Source of the DNA: Grifola frondosa
Lineage: Eukaryota; Basidiomycota; Agaricomycetes; Polyporales; Grifolaceae
Length of the DNA: 64,000 nt
Direction of reading: 5' to 3'
Assembly (NCBI GenBank): GCA_001683735.1
Contig: LUGG01000004.1
Location: 1,054,001 to 1,118,000, forward strand
The translations under genes were made by a program, and so were the position numbers. Within the stretch, counting starts at the first letter, position 1. Every line of letters begins with the position of its first letter. Under the pieces are notes generated by a model, which ran no database searches, had not been told where the DNA came from, and worked only from the letters and a program-made list of their open reading frames with translations. This document shows, in pieces, positions 32,554-46,865 of this stretch.

Positions 32554-35505
32554 TCAAGACCGTCCAAGACCATTCTGTTCAGCTTGCATCCATTCGTCAG
32601 ACAGCTCCGCGACCACCTTTGGCAGCAGTGCTTGGACCTCCTGTGCATTTTTGCCACTTCCTTCAAGATAGTATTTGATCTGCAACAAAAACAGTTCAGC
32701 TGCATTCCGCACCTAACGCACACGATATTACCTTTGGCTCTGTTCCGCTTGTCCTGTCATTCGAAGTTTAGTTCCTCACTGTTCATAACACAGTTCAGAG
32801 GGTCACTGCTGCGGCTGACCTTGTTGTTAAAGTTATCTTGGTATGACCTGTTGGGGACTCTGCTCGGAATTGTATCATGTGGCCAGACGAGAGTGGCAGC
32901 GTCGGTTTGTACGAGGGCGGGTTGCTGGTGTCATAGCCTATGGTGAGATCCCGTACACTCGTGACAGTCAGACCAGCGATGGTACGAGGATAGCTGGGTT
33001 TTCCCGTCGTGCCCTTGTAGTGACGCGTGAGCTACTGGTCACCTATCGAGCACGGGACAAGACGTACTTTTCCGTCATAATTGCGGATCCTGGCGAAGAT
33101 GTTGTCGATCGTTGGGGAATTGGTACAGATGAAATAACTATTGCTCGTCTTATATTGAAACAACGTTCAGTCCTTGCATTGCGGCGGGACAGCGAACGGC
33201 GATACCTTAAAGAACCCATATCTGCACAACAATCAGACCAAGTTCAGCGGAGCATATTCGTCGACCTACAAATTGTAAAGTTCTTGTAGACGCGAGTGCG
33301 CCGTCTTTCCCTCCCTCTCCAATGCTACAGCCATCTCCGCGAAGACCACCTATGAACCAACTAAAGTTAGTTCACAGACAGCCAATGTGGAGGGAGAATC
33401 ATACACTGGCAGCCACACCATCTTTATCCCTTAGCTCCGAACCGAACATGTACCCGATGGCCTCTTCATAGCCGAAGGGAACTTCATATCCTTCCTGCTC
33501 TAGAGCGAGCGCAGTGTTCCCGATGTACTTGAACCCTTCGATATATCTAGAATCAGCGACATGTTACAACAGTGCAAAACATCACACCGACCTGTCAGAC
33601 ATTCTACAAATTTGAAACCTTCGGCGGCGGCCATAGCTTCGATCATCTTCGAGCTCACGGTAGAAGCCACCATAGCCAACTTCGCTTGAATATTGATCAC
33701 AAATGTCAATATGCGAATTTCACGGAACTGCAGCTTCATACCTAGCGGCGTTCCGGACGACTTGTACCGCTCTAAAGTCAGGCTTGCAAAAAGCGTCCCA
33801 AGTTGATCTCCAGTGAAGACAATCCATTTGCCGTCAGGTCTAACAATGTATTGATCAAACTCGTATGAAAGGTTTCCTGGACAGCGCTGACGAACCCTTT
33901 CTCAGCTGCTGCAAACCGATCCGAGTCCGGGTCTTGTGCGAGGATATATTGAGCGCCGCACTCGTTCGCAGTGCTGATCGCAAGATCCTGGAAGAACAAA
34001 AAATAAGAAGAGCCCTGTCATCTGCACAGCCGACCTACCAGTGCACCTGTAACGAGGCCATCGCGTTTGGGAATATTCAAAAAGTTCAGGATAAGACATA
34101 CCTTTCTCCTCAGGGTTTGGAAATTTAACAGTGGGAAATTCAGGATCTGGTTGTTGCTGTGCTGCGACCGCAATGTATGGAGGAAGACCGAAGATATCGA
34201 ATGCTCTGGTCATAGGTGCATTGCTCACACCGTGCATTGACGTATTTACGAATTTCAAGGACGTTTGCTGGTTCAATGACCTGCAAATCACTTGGTAAGC
34301 ATAACACAATATAATCCCAGTTAAGGTGAGAACTACCGGTGCCGACTTAGCGATGCGATGTATTCGAAATAAAGCTCGCTCCAATCGGATATATCCACGC
34401 AGAGGTCTGAAGAATAGACGTTCTCTACATCCCAAGTTCGAGGCTGTTGGTTGGCCATGATCGAGTCTGCGATTCCTTTGTCATGAGGCTCTATAATCTT
34501 ATGGAATGTTGTGTGGGTTACATGAAGTAGACATCGTCGCTGACGGGATTACCTGAACTGCATTTTCCCAATACACCTAGAAAGAATGATGGTTGAGGAA
34601 ATCACCTTGCAAGGTCAAAGACGACACACCTTATAAACCATTATCTTGCTGTGCGCAGCAGGTTATTCTCTAATTGAAAATTATTACGGGGAAAAAATAC
34701 CTTTGGGTTGTGACTTGCTACATGAATGAGGGCTGTTCAACAGAAAATAATTTCTTCAAGATAGAAAAGAAGTACCGGTTATCATGACACCACAAGCTGC
34801 TCTCAAACGCCTTACTTGAAAAGGAACCCTAGGAATGATATGATGCCACCGGCCGAATAGAATGCATGCCAGCTTACATTGGGGTATGCACCACACCACG
34901 ACTGAGGTATACTCTGACGTTCTGGTTGATGAACGCCGCGGCGGTCAGCATGGCCCAGCGGTGGGAGTTATGACGATGGTCGTATCCAATCACGACGCCT
35001 CGAGATGCAGCGCTCTCGACATGTTTCAGCGCATATGCACACAAGCCCTTGAATAACGTGTTATCAGAGGATATTATGCGTACTTCGACCGCCGAGGAAC
35101 AGACGAACTTGAGACGCCTGTATTACGATGAGATCGTTCATACGAGACCAGCCTGCTTCCATCCGGCCTCTCAGTCCTAGGGGTAGATAATGATAAATTT
35201 ATGTTATAGTATTGATTTAACAGATAAGAAACTTGCCTGCTGTGCCAAATTGGATTCGTACTCTGGAGAAAAATCGTGTCAATCTCGGGCTGGTTGCGGG
35301 TCAAGTAATAGCTTCACCTCATCCGCTTCTCGAGCTCCACCGTCTCTCCTGCATCCAACAACTTCAAAATCTCGGTCCGAGTAGATTCATTCTAAATCAA
35401 CGATTAGAACCGCCGACACACAGACCACACAGGAGATCTACAGAAGTCATTTACTCGGTCTAAACGGAGCCACTCATCTACCAGGGCATCCAAGGACGAC
35501 ATCAT
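32554..35505 (-). CDS. Phosphoglucomutase/phosphopentomutase (PGM2-like)
   Basis: Alpha-D-phosphohexomutase family enzyme, most like the eukaryotic PGM2/PRM15 branch that prefers ribose-1-phosphate or deoxyribose-1-phosphate. Starts MMSSLDALVDEWLRLDR; then FGTAGLRGRMEAGWSRMNDL, RGVVIGYDHRHNSHRWA, the phosphoserine loop MITASHNPK, FVNTSMHGVSNAPMTRAFDI, the metal loop AQDPDSDRFAAAEKG, and the sugar loop PFGYEEAIGYMFGSE. The phosphate loop SGTEPKIKYY follows and the end is NGLGRS. About 600 residues in a dozen or more exons. The intron 35236-35177 has a GC donor (AG|GCAAGT). The exon junction just before SGTEPK is not cleanly resolved. Tail to tail with MCMBP. Confidence 0.9.
35177..35236 (-). 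other. GC-AG intron in phosphoglucomutase gene
   Basis: On the minus strand GCACAGCAG|GCAAGTTTC...CCCTAG|GACTGAG joins RIQFGTAG to LRGRMEAGW, the conserved substrate-binding segment. GCAAGT is the standard donor of GC-AG introns. No GT donor in the vicinity restores the frame. Confidence 0.85.
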
Positions 35506-35711
35506 ACAGCACTCGGAGTAATGTGCGTGGTTTACTCGATTGTGGACCCCCTTGCGTGTAAAATGAGCGTCCAGCGTCCTCTGCAAGACACGGCGATGGT
35601 TTCGATTTCGGGGATGGCTGACTCCACGCGACACGGATCAATCTATTCTGTGGCACGCGATCTCTTCAAGATCGATCGTGTACCTCAATAGCCTCGTCGT
35701 GCCGCACTCAT

Positions 35712-38700
35712 ATGCACCAACCTCCCGCTCGACCTCCAGCTGTTCCTAGCTCTACGCTGGATTTCTGAGTGCATACATCAACATTATCGGCATAACCTCA
35801 GCCCTCCGTGAGAGCTTATCTATTGTACTGCTATTGCTACTCTGCTTCAACCTGGTCATGGCAAAAGATACGAGTCAGGCCATTTTCAATGGTGCACAAC
35901 TTGAAATAGCACATTCAGGCGATTGGCAAGTAGTCTTACCTAACGAGTGGAATGTGAGCTGCCTCAAATCTATTATCAACTATCGTGGCTTATCCACTGC
36001 GGTGTCGAGGTTCTTGGCCCATTTCCCATTCATGCCAGAGAACAGCACTTTCTCTCTCCGTCTTTTCCTCTCGATTGTGAGCAAACTATTTCTATCATCT
36101 TTGCTTGAGCCTGATTACGTGTGCCCTTTTAGTATCTGTGCCATTGGATTTCAACTTGCGCTGGCCGTCGTCGTATTCGGATGGTGGATCTGTTGGATGG
36201 ACCACAGCGTACTCCAAGGACGATGGCACATTGTATGTGTCATTCCCTGAGATTAGGTCAGTACAATCATATGGTCTCTATATTACGCTCACTCAGGGAA
36301 GACCTTCAAAGATGGCAATCTCTGCGTGCAACAGAAGGCTGGGCGGCCGTGCAGCATCACAGTGTATTACATACCACCTTCACAGTATACCCGCCATCCA
36401 CTCATACGGACTTCACGCCCGAAATTCCACAACTCCTTGTAGACTTGCTGCAAGGCTCATTTTTTACCATTCTTCCCTCAGAGGATAATCGACGGCCCGG
36501 AGAGCCGGTTATGCCAGAATGGTATGCTGGAAACGTCTATGCTATGGGAAGGGCTACGCCCCAAGCCATCTCTCTACCTTCACCGCCGTCTCGCATGTCA
36601 CCTACCACATATGATCTATTCGTGAGTGGGGATTACGAGGTACGTTACTCATGTGTTACAATATTTTATCCACTTGTGTTCATCATGTTTATCATAGATC
36701 CGTCTTTTTGGCGATCCCCGACATGACGCGAGCGAGATACCCAAGTTGTCGATCACGCTATCAATATCTCTAGAACTTCCAGTGAACCGTGTTGTACTAC
36801 AGACATCGCACGACGTTTCTTGCGACTTCGTCGACGGCTGGGCTTTTGGCGATGCTCTTGGCGTCGGAATACGCAACGTCGCTGGTTGGTGGACAGTCAA
36901 AGGCGTCGTCGGATCTGATGGCATATCCCCTGTGAGATTCAGAGCATCAATGCGGTAGCGGTACCTGATCCCTGTTTACTGATGAATGTGTTCAGAGTGT
37001 GCAACTCAGCTTCATACGCGAGACACGCATTGCGCCCACTCAAACGCGCATCATACCGATCCGTATCACACAGAATGCACCATTCCATGGGACCGAACTC
37101 CAATTCGAAATACAGCTGGTCTCCGATTCTGAATCGTCACTAGTAACAATCCCAGTCTCTATTCATGTTGTACACCATAGCCAATGGAGTCCTTCGTCAT
37201 CCCCCGCAGCTGGGATCAAGGCTTCGTATTTCTTCTCCTCTTCTATGCCTACTGCCTTCCTTGTGACCCCACCTGAAGAACTTGCGGACGGTCCGCGCCC
37301 GCCGATCCTAGCTCTACGTGCGTCGGCCCTGAAACACATACATATTGTCCGCTAAAACAGTTGCGCAGATGGTGCCGGGGTCGACATCTTCGCGGATGAC
37401 TTCTGGATTCGTGCGCTTCCCCGCCAGAAGCGGAGCTGGGTGATCGTGCCCACGGGGCGCACTGCCTGGGTATGGGCACATATAAAAATCACAATCCCAG
37501 TCAGTTCGCATCTGATGCAGAGTTTGCTCCCTCAGGGTTTGGATTGGCACGGGCCCAGCGCGCAGGACGCGTGGGGCACCGTCGATGCGCTTCGTTCAAT
37601 TCTGAATAGCCAGAACCAATGGCGCGGCTGGACGCTGGAGCAGCATACACGAGTGCTGGTGGTTGGGCACTCAAATGGCGGACAGGGCGCCTGGTACCTC
37701 GCATCGAGGTGGCCCGACCGGGTGGTGGGAGGTCTGTCAGTGTTCTTGTCTGCTCCTCCTTGCTGTGCTCATGTTATCCCGAAGCTATGCCCGCCGCTGG
37801 ATACATCAAGTCTCAGGCGTACGTACCTCTCACGCAATCCAGGTTCGTGGAATCCCCTGGCCTTGTAAGAGACATCTCATGTATTCGCCCAGGTCGGCCC
37901 ACTTCATCGACCCGGCTCTGCGGGCTATTCTCGAAACATCCCTCACCCCAGATGACAACGACCTCTTCCTGGCCAATCTAGCCGACACGCCGATCCTGGC
38001 CATCCATGGGTATGCACTTCATCTACCGCAGTCTCTTCGCAGTCTTCAACTGATGGCGCAGGGGAGATGACGACAATGTCCCTGTCTGGCACACGCGCGA
38101 AGCCGTCAGCGTCCTCAAGACGTTGAACCCCCAAGCAAACGTGACGTTCGTGTACGCCTTCTCGATATGTCCGCTTCTGACATTCGTGTGCATGGTTCAG
38201 ATATCGTGAAGACCCTGGGGAGCTGCACTGGTATCCCTCCGTCTTCAAGAACGAGCAGGTCGAATCATTTATGAACTCAGTCCTAGAACAGCACGTCCGC
38301 CATATGAACCAGCCGCCAGCGCGCTCAGCATTCACACTGAAGTCTCAATCCCCAGTGAGAGCGGCTCATTACATGGCTGGCAGATACATAGCTTGCATAC
38401 TCCCGGCAGGTGAGTAAAACACCTGCCATCATATTGCGAACAATTGGTTCACCGTCAGATAGACTAGGCAGATTGACCGTGGAGGAAAAAGACGGAATGG
38501 TAGTGACTCGGACGTCGAATGTTAGAATCTTCTCCATCAATTTACCCGCCATATCACAACTCGGAGAGGCACCGATATTGACTATTGACGGTGATTTCGT
38601 ACGATTCACGGACGGCGTACAAGATCACGACAAAATATTATTCTTCGCGCGTGCCGAAAGCGGATCCTGGCAGGTCAGTGTCTCACTTTCAGCTATCCTT

Positions 38701-39374
38701 TACGAGAATAACGTTGCTCCCAGTTCCTGCCGGAGAACGCAACAATCCGCACGCAACCGTCAGGACGCATGGCCAACATCCTAACAGCCGCGCCACTGAC
38801 ATTTGTCATTCCCAACAAGGCGCCATCTCGAGCACTGTCCGCTGCACTCCGGCTCGCCCATAATCTGGACGTGTATCATAAGCTCGACGCAGAGATCATC
38901 GACGATGCAGAGGCCATGCTCCGGCTCGACAGCGGCTCTCTCGGACCCGGCAACATCGTTGTACTCGCCCTCGGCCCGCAACGCGAGTTCTTCAAATCCA
39001 TCTTGGCACAGAGCAAGACGGCATTCGCGCTGCATGGCACGTCTCTGCAGCTACGCGGCCGCACGCTCGATCAACCATCGTCTGCTACGCTATTCCTTCA
39101 TCCGCATCCCTTCGTACCTTCCGCGTTGATGCTATTTATGTATGCGTCTGACGATAGTGGCTTTGAGAAGGCAGTACGCCTCTTCCCCATTCGTACCGGT
39201 GTCACCGTACCGGATTGGATATATGTGGGCGGCCGAGCGGATACTGTGGGCGCAGGCGGTGTTGAAGGTGCCGGGTAAGTGTTGGCATAGCTCTTCTTTA
39301 TTTTGCAGCTCACGGGGCACCCTAGGCTCTGGGGTAACGCTTGGAGCTGGGACGATGCTATGTCTGTCATCTAA
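35712..39374 (+). CDS. Large alpha/beta-hydrolase (prolyl-oligopeptidase-like)
   Basis: Member of a fungal family of about 950-residue hydrolases with an N-terminal hydrophobic anchor, a long beta-rich region and a C-terminal serine hydrolase domain. Hydrophobic segment: LSIVLLLLLCFNLVMAKD. Mid region: TEGWAAVQHHSVLHTTFTVY, DCRLFGDP-type strands, LSITLSISLELPVNRVVLQT. Hydrolase: PPILALHGAGVD, SWVIVPTGRTAWG, the nucleophile elbow VVGHSNGGQGAWYLASRWPD, then LAIHGGDDDNVPVWHTREAV and REDPGELHWYPSVF, supplying likely Asp and His. The last exon ends GNAWSWDDAMSVI at 39374. The ATG at 35712 (MHQPPARPPAVPSSTLD) needs one extra base near 35765 to join the anchor frame, so the start is tentative. The substrate is unknown. 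Confidence 0.82.
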
Positions 39375-39637
39375 ATTAATGACAAGAGGTATGTATGGTG
39401 TGATACATTACTATTGAATATACATAACACATTTATCGTAGAGAGTAGGATCGTGGTGGATTCGTAAAGCCCGACCGTAAGCAAAGTTCGAGTCATCACG
39501 TATGCCTTTTGTAACAGTGCGTGCAGAGGAATCTTGTTACAATACAGTGCGATGAGAACACAGCCCAAAGAAAAAGACGAGAGGACACGAGGAATATACA
39601 TCACAGATAGCGAGGGCGACAGCAAGAGGGGAATATT

Positions 39638-42600
39638 CTACGGGAAAATGGATCTCGCAACCTGGAGGTGAAAGTGTCAGCGTCAGCGGCGCCAATTAGT
39701 ATGAGACACATACAGTATCCAGAAGGAGTGTGACTTCCGGAGCAATGCGGATGAAGTCCTGGCTCCAGAAGTCGTACTTCGGGTTACGGAGCAGCTCGAT
39801 GAACGTCATCAAAGCACCCCAAGGGTGGGGGCGATGGACGAGGAATCGCTCCAGAAGAACTTTGGTCATCACTTCCCTGAACTGGTCCACGTTGATTTCG
39901 AGGAAAAGGTATAGCATCAAGGAGCTGAACCAGTGAGTGTGAGCATTCGGGAAGCGTAAATGCAACACCATAGCGCTCAGGAGGTGATGTTGGCCTAGAA
40001 AGATATCAGTTACAGAGTTCCTATACGATGTCAGCTCACTCACCCTCAACGTCCAAATTAGTAGCCAAATATTGTAGAGCAACAACTCCTGGGTCACTGG
40101 CGACGAAGAGAGAACTGCCACTCCTCGCCTTGGCCTGAGCGACGGAGGAGACACCGATGTACATGACGAGGGAGTTCATCAACGATAGATTGTAGGTCTC
40201 ATCTGCACTGTCCGGAACGCCAGGGAGCCGCAGGCGATCTTTCAGGGACGGCAAGAACGACGGCGAACCTCTACTGAGCAAGTACTTGTCAAGATAGGCT
40301 CGAAGATCGCCGGCCTTCAGAATAGACGCAAAGTCGGACAGAATTGGAGGGATTCGCCCCATCTCAGGAATGGTCTCGAAATTGATCTCATGGAGATTGG
40401 GATCAGGGAGGGTAACGTTCGGGGATAAGCACTCAGGATGATGTTGCGCAATTGAATGCAGCGAGGAGGGATCACATCGCACAGCGAAAAGTAGTATTCA
40501 CTGAGGAATTCAGGGAAGTCGTGGAGGAGCACAAGGAGAAGGCGGAGCGTGCCTCGGTACAAGTCTCGTGCCGCTGGTTGGAGATCCGCATTTTTCAGGA
40601 ACGGGGCCAAGAACTTGAACAACGACAAAAGGAGCTTGTAGAATGCCGACCACCCCTGAAAGCGTCATATTAGCGATCGATCAACCTTGAAATAAGGTAG
40701 TACGCACCTCGCGATTCTCCGACAACAACAGCTTCGGCATGAACAAACGGTGGGAAATCAAGCTCATCCATGAGAACGCGAATCCGGGGAAGTATGTTGG
40801 TTGAAGGGAGCTGAATGTATCGCTGTCGTGTCTGTCAGTATAGTCATTTATGATAGGAAATATGATATATACCTAATGGCCAGTAGAAGCTGGAAGTACG
40901 CTGTCCCCAAGCTAGCCTCAACGGAATGCAAGTCGCTCAGGAGGCTGGAGAAGAAACGGAAGAAAGGCTTCTGTTGGAAACGCGGACCTTGCTCCTCGTG
41001 CATGTTTGCCAAAACAAGCACGAAGATAGAGAGGATCTTTGTCAAGTAATGGACCTTGGCCTGATCGTTGTTTACACCAGAGGCATCGCCATGATATTTG
41101 ATGATATAGACGATCAACCTGGACATAGCATCCAAAGCCTGGAAAGCATAGCTATACTCGTGTGTCTCCATGCATTTCACGTAGCTGTTGACGCTGGATT
41201 CGGCGCACACTCGGAAGAAGAACGAGGATACGTCCTCAACCTTCAGTATGCCTTGCCTTGTGAGCTGCGTGATGAACGACAGAAACGACTTCTCTGGCGA
41301 ATGGGACCGCTGATAAATGCTAACCCATTGCTGGAACCAGACAAACAACTTCTCTCTGAGAGGCTCAGTCTCAGGCTTGACTGAGGGTTGTCTGACAGGT
41401 TGACTCTCAGGTACAATCTGGGCGGCTGGTCGTCGCACTCCACGTAAGTCATCTAGAAGCCTGTGAACCCTGTACCGGAATTGAGAATGGAGAACTATCA
41501 ATATTCGAAAACAACGTACTCATCATTGGCCTTGCCCGCTTGTGCAAGTTGATTGAGGACCTCGAGCGAGTAGGAGAATTGAACCTGAGATGCAATCGGG
41601 GGATCACTGGACAAGCATTCCCTGATGAGCCCCGCTGCGAAATTAAACAAACTCGGACGGGGATCAGAGTACAAGGACTTCGCCAGTTGCTGATCCTCTT
41701 GTGTTATGTTCACGAGACCGCTTCGGAGTAAAGTGACGGTGACAGGAATATTGAACTTGCGCTGGGAAATACATATGAGTAAAAACAAATCAGATTGAAT
41801 TAGATAGCTACCTCATCTTCCGCATAGATGAGCCAGGTGATGGCTTCCTTTGCGACGTCCTCGAAGGAATGGCATAACTGGTCCAACAAAGCGACATAGA
41901 TCTCACGACCTAGCTGAGAAGGTGTCTTGTATAACAATTGCACAATCTTTTGCGACATCAGAAGGGGGGTACGTTGTCGATCGATCGAGTCGGCAGCGAT
42001 GAAGAGAATCTGGCGGACAAGATGACGGACATCATGATTGGGGGTAGTGCAGCGAGGGACTGAATGGGAAGTTGGGGCAGAACAGCCTCCAAGTCTTTCA
42101 CCATGCCCTATGTACACCATCAGTTACATTCGAGAACGCTGAACGAAATACCACTTACGCTGAACCGATCCATGGCTTCTTGGTGACGCAAATATGGCTG
42201 GCCGTTCTGTTCTTGCACAGGAGATGGGGCATAGAGTTCGTTGCGGGAATACGAGACAGTGGAAGTCGGCCGACTCAACAGCCGACGCTTCGAGTCCATT
42301 CCTGCAAACAATGAGAATCTAAACAGATAAATAGGGCATCTATCATACCGAAATCCTCGTAAACTGCAAGCTGGAGTTGTTGAACACCGTTGGGCTTGAT
42401 ACGCAATGGGTCTGGGAGAGACCCGACAATGGAAGACTGTGGAGCTGTAGCATCCCAGAACGGTTGCCCCGGACGTTGCTAGAAGACCTAGTCAGGCTCG
42501 CTGATCTCATTCAAAACTCAGTGACACTAACCTCGCGATGACGCCGACGAACTTCATATGCAGTCGCTAATCCTTCATCGACCTCGATGATCGCACGGTC

Positions 42601-45600
42601 CATGGCAGCCTTTTCAATTACCTGGCAGGCAATATCTATGTTGTCTTGGACGAGCATGAAAATCACTTGATCCGGGACCATTTGCTATAGAACATGTTAA
42701 TGCATCTGACATCGTGACAGAAGATAAACGCACCTCAGAGAAACCGACGTCGCTGAGGAAATGTCGAATATGAGTAACTAGATTGCCTCTCAACGGTTCC
42801 TTGCAAGTTACTAAGGCAAGGCTGCCAGCAAGCTTTTGCGCCATGAGATGACCAGCCTTCCTAAGTTTCTCCTCATTGGGTTCTGTCACGAAGTCCTTTG
42901 CAACCAGCTCTCTCGTTGAAATTCCCGCGATCGTGACCGAACGTTCAACAACAGGAGCAATGATCTGTAAGAGCGAGACATGTTAGATACGTCAGAATGA
43001 TGTGTTATAGCAGGCACGCACCTCTCGTACACCTCTGTCAATCGCCATCTGCACGGCTCGCTTGAACGACTGATTAGTATGAAGCGGCGCTAGTTGAGAA
43101 CTAATGGTGACAAGAGGAAGCATCGAGGACAAGATATTCTCCATATGGGCATTAAGGACCCGCTGCGAATCAGACGGACTAGTGGGTCCTAGAGGCAACA
43201 CTTGAGCATCCGTGGGGGTCTGCGCACTGGGGTCGTACCCACCCATAGGCAGGGAATCAATGTCAGCAACATAATCGGGTAGGGGAGGGCCAGCCAAGGT
43301 GTCGGTCAACGGGCGATTACGAAGGATGGTGGTGGGTTGGACGATGTCGAGATCTATGTCGAGCGCCTTGCACAGCATCTCGATCTCGAACTTCATATTG
43401 AGCTTGAGTTCCGCAAAGTGATACAACTCCGTGAGAAGGCTGATGACCGCCATCAACCAAGGGTTGGGAGGTCTGAAGACCCTAGACCTCGAACATGGCT
43501 CGAGAGTCTTGCATACGAAAGGAATTGCAACGATGAGTCTGCCATTATCATATCCTTCGACGAGCAGATCTTTGAACGATAGATTCTTGTGCTTGATAGG
43601 TCGATCTTGGGCCAATGTAATACTACCCAACCAAGACCCGACATTCTTGAGAGTGGTACGCTCCGTGCCCATCTGCATGGTCTTCTCCGAATTCAACAGC
43701 GCAGCCGACTTCACCAATGTCTCGTGAAGAACAAATCGGAACAAGGGTTGCACATCCAATGCGTCAAGGAAGCGTAGGTATAGTTGATGGTTGTTGGGCT
43801 CCGTGCTGACCCGCTGATCGACTAGGTAGTTGGCAAACCAGCGAGAATATTGCTCCTGGAATTGACTCTTCATCTCGGCCAGCTTCGCATCGAAGTTGGA
43901 AGGCGCAAGGTTGTTCACAATAAATAGAATCTTGTCGGAAATCTCCTCTGGAGGTTCTTCTGTTTCGCCTTCCAGGCGATCGGGTTGGATGGAGACAAAA
44001 ACGGGGGAAGGTTCGGTAATGGTTGCATTGGTGAGAGTGCGAAGGTCGATAGGGCCACCAGCGTCTTCGCCGGCATTGGCAATGGCGCGTTGAATGCTTG
44101 CAGCGAGGTCTGGACGAGCCTCAAGCAGATGAGGTATTTTCGTCAACGCCTGACATAATGGCTGCCATTCTGGCAAGCGCGATTCGAATCTCGACAACGC
44201 TTGGATTCCAAACTTGAACAGATTGGAATCAGGAGGGCAGTTCAAAGCGTCGATAACGTAGCGAATGGCGATGCCGAGGGGAATATAGTCGACTAGCTGA
44301 TATTGTATCAGCGAGCCAAACAAGTAGCCAGTCATCGCCAGTTCTCGCGGAGGATAGAAGGATTGAAAGAATTTGTACTCGTCGAAGAGGAAGTGCAACA
44401 TGCAGGAGAAAAATTTCGTGGTCGCGAGGATTGGTAGAAGCTTTGTTGCGCTGCAGGAGCTTGATCACGTCGTCGATGGTGATCTGCTCGTCGTACATTT
44501 GCTTGTAGATACCATCGACCTCAGCCTCGATCTCCGCGGAATAGCTCACAACGGTGAACCCAGGTTCCGTATCGGACCCAGGCACCAGGTTCATCAGTCG
44601 AGGATGAACCTGTAAGCAAGCGTTCCGTACTTCCAAACAGTAATCCACATCGCTCGCATGCATGATGTTAGAGCTGTGGCGCAAGACGTTAGTAGATGTC
44701 AACACCCACGGAAGCTAAGACAGTACCTGCTACGCAGCACACGGAGGAAGATGGCGATGGTTTGCGGGGAGAGCTGCATCGTGCGAGATTCGATGGGCGG
44801 GTCTGAAACTCTGATGGCTTTTTCGCTCTCCATCTTCAAGTCCAAGAAAGTTATTACGGAATGCAAGAAATCGGCTCCATGATTCGCGACGTTGTCCGCC
44901 AGCCATTTGTCAAGGTTCAGATACTCTCGACGAGATGCTAGAGCAGCTACATCCAACGCGAAAGTGAAAGGCCTGACCTCGAGCAAGGAGTCCAGGATCT
45001 GATTGGACGTTAGCTGAAGGGTATGACATACAACACGCTGTGTGCTTGCCTTGAGGTCTTGAGCCACATCCAATATCCGGGTAATGTTGAGTGGACTCTC
45101 TTCGTAGAAATCGCGGAAAGCATTGGTGAGATAAGCAGGCTCGATCTGCCAGATCCGCATGAAGACCAGTTGGTGGTTCGGATGTCCTGCCAAGAACATT
45201 GCCAACAGCTTCTGTGTGTATTCCAGACGGATCTCGTTCCAAGGCATATTCTGGCCAAATGTCGGAAAGATACGCAACAACGCCAAAAATTCACTCACCG
45301 GCACTTGAAGGAGGCCCATATGGACTAGTTCAGCACTGATTTTGACCGCCTTGTCCAACATCTCCCGCACGACGTTCCTCACATCCAAAGATTCGGAGTC
45401 CGCTAGTCGTACGAGCACTTCGAATAGATCTAGGGAGTTCCATGTATGTCCTTGAACGTTCGCCGCGAGCGACTTAATCGTTGGGCTTGCACCGGCCACG
45501 TCATCAACTGTCACGATTCTGCGGCCGGGCAGGGTAACAAAGTTGAAGGTATCAGCAGGAAGAGATAGCAGGGCATCCAATAGCCGCAGCTGGTATAGAG

Positions 45601-46865
45601 AGTTGGTCCAGATTTGCCAAAATCCCGTGACCGCGTGCGGCTGATCCTCGCGCGGTGAACTCCCGAGAATTGCAATTAGAAGCTTGAGGGTTGCAGTATC
45701 GACCCCTTGCCTATCGGGCATATCGAATGCTTTGATTACTTGAGCCCAATTGATGGTTGGATTCTAAAACGACGTTAGAGGGAGAGAGCGAACATAACCG
45801 TGGCGAACTTACAAGGCCGCTGAATGCCCTCACTAGGGAGCCAACATCACAGAGAACAGTACCCTCCGATGCCAGTCGCGCAAGGTTGGAAATTACATCC
45901 ACAACTTGGGCGTCACGAGGCGGATTGGTCTCCGTTATCCCAAACCTTGTGAGGAGCGCCCGCACAACATCAGTGTCGCTGGTGATCTCCGGCCCCAACT
46001 GAACTAGCGCTTGCACGAGGGTTGTACCAGGAGGTAGACTACAAGCAGGCCGCCGGTTAGATAAATCGGGAAAACATACTGACGCGTGCGTACCTTAAGT
46101 TGGGGAAAATGCGCTGGAGGATGGGAGAGACGATTTCTGACCCATACTTAGCTTGGGCAGCAGCAATCAAAGCCTGGCGTTGTGAGGCATCAAGAATGGG
46201 TGTGTCAGAGGGGGGCTCGGAGAGGAGGTTCGAAAGCAATTTGGCGACTTGGTTGGGGTTGAGGTCTGCGTGGTCGAAGGATGGTTGTTGACAGAGAGCC
46301 AACACGGCATTTTCAAAGTCCATTCGGATGATATTTCCCGCCTGGGTGGCTAGCTCCTTGCGCGTGGGAGCGGCGACAATGGAGGAGGCAAGCACCAGTC
46401 TCTCCAAGGGTCGAAGGCCCACACGGTCTGCAAACCGCACCAGGTCGAAGTGCCGAAAGATATCGCCTTCACCCTTATCGATGCCATCTCGGAAGCGGTC
46501 AGCAAGGAAGGGGTCGCGTGCTAGACGTTGGATTTCTTGCACGAGCAAGCGGAACGTGAGGGATGTAGAGGCATCAAATGCAGTGGGGGCGGCAGTGGAG
46601 CTTAGCCTGCTCTGGGAGTGAACGATGAGACGTCGGATGAAATGTAGGTAGGTGTCAATGCCGTGCTGCTCTGACAACTGAATGTGCACAGACGCAGAAT
46701 GCTACGCGTTAGCATCCACTCTATATCCTCTCGTATCACATCGAAGCTCACCGAACGAATTTCTATCTGATTCCTCTCGAAATTCTCCTCCGTTAGAGTC
46801 GACAGCAGGAACACTATTTGCGCCTTGACGATGGTATGAATGTTGGGGTTGGCAGGGTTGTCCAT
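39638..46865 (-). CDS. NOT1: CCR4-NOT complex scaffold NOT1
   Basis: Scaffold of the CCR4-NOT deadenylase, the cytoplasmic hub of mRNA decay. About 2,100 residues over 7.2 kb with many introns, starting [21 protein letters not shown]-terminal HEAT region: [60 protein letters not shown]. Middle: [14 protein letters not shown] helices ([20 protein letters not shown]). MIF4G/CAF1-binding domain: [80 protein letters not shown]. Then a CAF40-binding-like helical block ([20 protein letters not shown]) and the C-terminal NOT1 domain ([40 protein letters not shown]), ending LLLDTVARSIFP. One base is missing at about 40420-40425, where RNIILSAYP should run on into [20 protein letters not shown]. Confidence 0.95.

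Noticed and set aside
35240..35310. A 28-nt intron in the phosphoglucomutase N-terminus
   Set aside because: A later acceptor (TTCTCCAG) gives a normal 58-nt intron and the expected KRMRVRIQFGTAG sequence.
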